NCBI GenBank assembly: GCA_965652575.1
Contig: CBFGWQ010000165.1
Span: forward strand, 1-8,626
Source of the DNA: Arenibacter sp965652575
Lineage (GTDB): Bacteria; Bacteroidota; Bacteroidia; Flavobacteriales; Flavobacteriaceae
Length of the DNA stretch: 8,626 nucleotides
Reading direction: 5' to 3'
Shown here: piece after piece, positions 7,569-8,626 of the stretch
How the letters are laid out: each line of letters opens with the position of its first letter
Position numbering within the stretch: the first letter of the stretch is position 1
Made by a program: the position numbers and the translations under genes
The notes under the pieces: generated by a model
Told to the model about the DNA's origin: nothing
The model's input: the letters and a program-made list of their open reading frames with translations, nothing else
The model's database searches: none

Positions 7569-7685
7569 ATGGCCAATATCCTTTTTGGAGCGCTATATAT
7601 TTATGGCAATTCGTTATTAGGGCCTGTAGGGAAAATGATTTTCGGTCTTTTATTTGGAGGGGAAGATCATGGTAAAGAGAACTAA
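7569..7685 (+). CDS. Possible 38-residue hydrophobic small protein
   Basis: An ATG at 7569 opens 38 codons ending in TAA at 7683-7685. The product begins MANILFGALYIYGNSLLGPV, continues with a second hydrophobic stretch (GKMIFGLLFGG), and ends in a charged tail (EDHGKEN). It looks like a short membrane peptide. It lies between the susD terminator and the sigma gene and overlaps the last 36 bases of the sigma gene on the opposite strand. Against it: the frame is open well upstream of the ATG through the terminator palindrome, there is no ribosome-binding site or clear promoter, and 38 open codons can occur by chance. I do not recognise it. Confidence 0.2.
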   Translation: MANILFGALYIYGNSLLGPVGKMIFGLLFGGEDHGKEN

Positions 7686-8243
7686 TGCCAATTTTTTTAT
7701 TTTGGCTTCCGTTTTTTTTCGGATCAAGCTATAGGCATTTGAAATCTGACCTTCAACCGCTTTAATGGAAATATTTAAATAGGTCGCTATTTCGGAGTTG
7801 GTGAGGCCTTCCTGTTTGCTCAACAAAAAAATTTGTCTGCATTTGGGGGGTAGATCTTCCACTTCTTTTTTTATCAACGAAATCTTGTCTTCCACCAATT
7901 GATGGTTAGTGTCCTCTATGGCGTAGTTCAAGGCGTCCCTATAAGCTTCATGTATGGCTTTGGAGGATTTTTTCCGTCTGTAGTCATCGATATATTCATT
8001 GTAGGCCGATTTGTATAAAAGCCCTTGAAAAGATTCCCTGATATTTATATTTTGCCTTCGTTCCCATAGCCGTAAAAATACGTTTTGAACAATATCCTGG
8101 GCTTGGGGGTAATCATTGGTAAAACTATATGCGTAAATCAGGAGCTTTTTGTAATAGTCTTCCACTAGCTGTTGAAACGCCTTCTCTTCTCCTGCGATGA
8201 GTTGCTCAACTAAAATTGCATTATTGCGGTCTGCATTGGCCAT
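7650..8243 (-). CDS. ECF RNA polymerase sigma factor (sigma-70 family)
   Basis: This 197-residue protein is an ECF sigma factor with only regions 2 and 4. Region 2 spans about 25-92, with AQDIVQNVFLRLWERR (48-63) as the core-binding part and LLYKSAYNEYIDDYRRKK (75-92) as the -10 recognition part. Region 4 spans about 125-178, with LPPKCRQIFLLSKQEGLTNS leading into the helix-turn-helix EIATYLNISIKAVEGQISNA (151-170). The hydrophobic tail LALVLFTMIF (185-194) is common in the Bacteroidetes FecR-linked group. It should bind the FecR homologue at 865-2031 and, when freed, transcribe the transport genes. That pairing is inferred from proximity: the gene is convergent with susD and nearly 6 kb from fecR, whereas such pairs are usually adjacent. 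The start is the ATG complement at 8241-8243. It is the only Met near the N-terminus and gives normal family length; no Shine-Dalgarno is present. The 3' end overlaps a doubtful small ORF. Confidence 0.94.
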   Translation of the reverse strand: MANADRNNAILVEQLIAGEEKAFQQLVEDYYKKLLIYAYSFTNDYPQAQDIVQNVFLRLWERRQNINIRESFQGLLYKSAYNEYIDDYRRKKSSKAIHEAYRDALNYAIEDTNHQLVEDKISLIKKEVEDLPPKCRQIFLLSKQEGLTNSEIATYLNISIKAVEGQISNAYSLIRKKTEAKIKKLALVLFTMIFPSK

Positions 8244-8438
8244 TGGGGGTTGATTGTCCGGATTCTATAATTTTCGCAAGGAACTAAATAGGTAAGGATT
8301 CAAAGTTATTGTATTGTTAATAAATCAATATATATGGGTAAATTTTACTTATATATTAGGTTAATATACTTATTATTTTGAATTTAAAAAAATATTCTAA
8401 TTACTAAGGATTTTACCAATATTATAATTTCATAATTT
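8244..8438. other. AT-rich upstream region of the sigma gene
   Basis: This stretch has no supportable gene. It is very AT-rich from about 8281 on, with many stops in all frames. Apart from the candidate -7 box at 8301-8308, it contains a short palindrome GTAAATTTTAC (8338-8348) and a run of seven A residues near 8386-8392. It probably holds the promoter region of the sigma gene, and perhaps a divergent promoter for whatever lies to the right. I see no repeat array, RNA gene or mobile-element end. Confidence 0.6.
8301..8308 (-). promoter_or_regulatory. Candidate -7 box for the sigma gene
   Basis: On the minus strand this reads TAACTTTG, an exact match to the Bacteroidota housekeeping -7 element TAnnTTTG. 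It lies 57 bases upstream of the sigma ATG, giving a leader of about 50 bases. No good TTTG is at the -33 distance; the nearest TTG-containing sequence (TATTGA on the minus strand, around 8325-8330) is slightly too close. If real, the sigma gene is transcribed by the primary sigma factor and not only by itself. Confidence 0.35.
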
Positions 8439-8618
8439 ATGATAGGCGATGGGGTCGGAAATAGTTACTATGGCCTGCGGGCAATATCATGGGCATTGGT
8501 GAAAGTTTTGCGCACGTATACGGGCATATGGTACAAAAGAGGGGCATTAAAAAATACCAATGGGGTTGTGGGGCTTTTTAAGTCAGTAATCTTTATTGAA
8601 AAGCCGGTAGCCCGGTAA
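8439..8618 (+). CDS. Possible 59-residue hypothetical protein
   Basis: An ATG at 8439 opens 59 codons to TAA at 8616-8618. The product begins MIGDGVGNSYYGLRAISWAL and is basic with two mildly hydrophobic stretches (about 15-24 and 43-53). Base composition rises sharply from the AT-rich region exactly where this ORF begins, which is the main support. Codons such as GGG, TTG, GTG and ACC resemble the other genes here. Against it: no recognised domain, no ribosome-binding site, and a competing minus-strand frame is open from the right edge to a TAG at 8468-8470, so the GC-rich stretch might instead be the 3' end of a gene entering from the right. I do not recognise either product. Confidence 0.25.
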   Translation: MIGDGVGNSYYGLRAISWALVKVLRTYTGIWYKRGALKNTNGVVGLFKSVIFIEKPVAR

Positions 8619-8626
8619 TGTCGGCC

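Noticed and set aside
8572..8605. GGCTTTT / AAAAGCC 7-bp inverted repeat near the right edge
   Set aside because: The 20-base loop and lack of a following T tract make a terminator unlikely; it may simply be part of a coding sequence.
8468..8626. Minus-strand frame open from the right edge to a TAG, 52 codons, containing TGFSIKITDLKSPTTPLVFF
   Set aside because: It has no recognisable domain, no start is visible, and it competes with the plus-strand ORF over the same bases. It could be the 3' end of a gene to the right, but 52 open codons in this composition is not enough to call it.

Overview
The window looks like chromosomal DNA from a member of the Bacteroidota, most likely a Flavobacteriaceae species. 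The protein families point that way: a SusC/RagA and SusD/RagB pair, a FecR anti-sigma factor with a DUF4974-type C-terminus, an ECF sigma factor of the Bacteroidetes type, and a small CxxCH haem-binding protein. So do the moderate-to-low GC content, the A-rich leaders without Shine-Dalgarno sites, and TAnnTTTG-like promoter boxes.

Layout: (1) 1-222, an intergenic stretch with a hairpin terminator at the left edge and a possible promoter. (2) 223-735 (+), a membrane-anchored haem-binding-domain protein. (3) 865-2031 (+), a FecR-type transmembrane anti-sigma factor. (4) 2032-2166, a gap with a perfect 10-bp hairpin whose T tract lies on the minus strand. (5) 2167-5736 (+), a SusC/RagA TonB-dependent transporter with an N-terminal STN signalling domain. 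(6) 5749-7485 (+), its SusD-like surface lipoprotein, 12 bp downstream. (7) 7512-7546, a very strong palindromic terminator. (8) 7650-8243 (-), an ECF sigma factor convergent with susD. (9) 8244-8626, an AT-rich sigma upstream region followed by a more GC-rich stretch with a short ORF of uncertain status.

Working model, from family knowledge: SusD captures a ligand at the cell surface and SusC imports it using TonB energy. The STN domain of SusC signals ligand binding to the periplasmic part of FecR, and FecR releases an ECF sigma factor that activates the locus. The nearby sigma factor is the obvious partner, but its position is unusual: it is downstream and convergent, not immediately upstream of fecR. 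No glycoside hydrolase, peptidase or other catabolic gene is in the window, so the imported substrate cannot be inferred.

I see no wholly new system. The observations most worth a second look are the displaced sigma gene, a possible cis-antisense RNA between fecR and susC, and two short ORFs (38 and 59 codons) flanking the sigma gene. There are no tRNA or rRNA genes, CRISPR arrays or insertion sequences that I can recognise.
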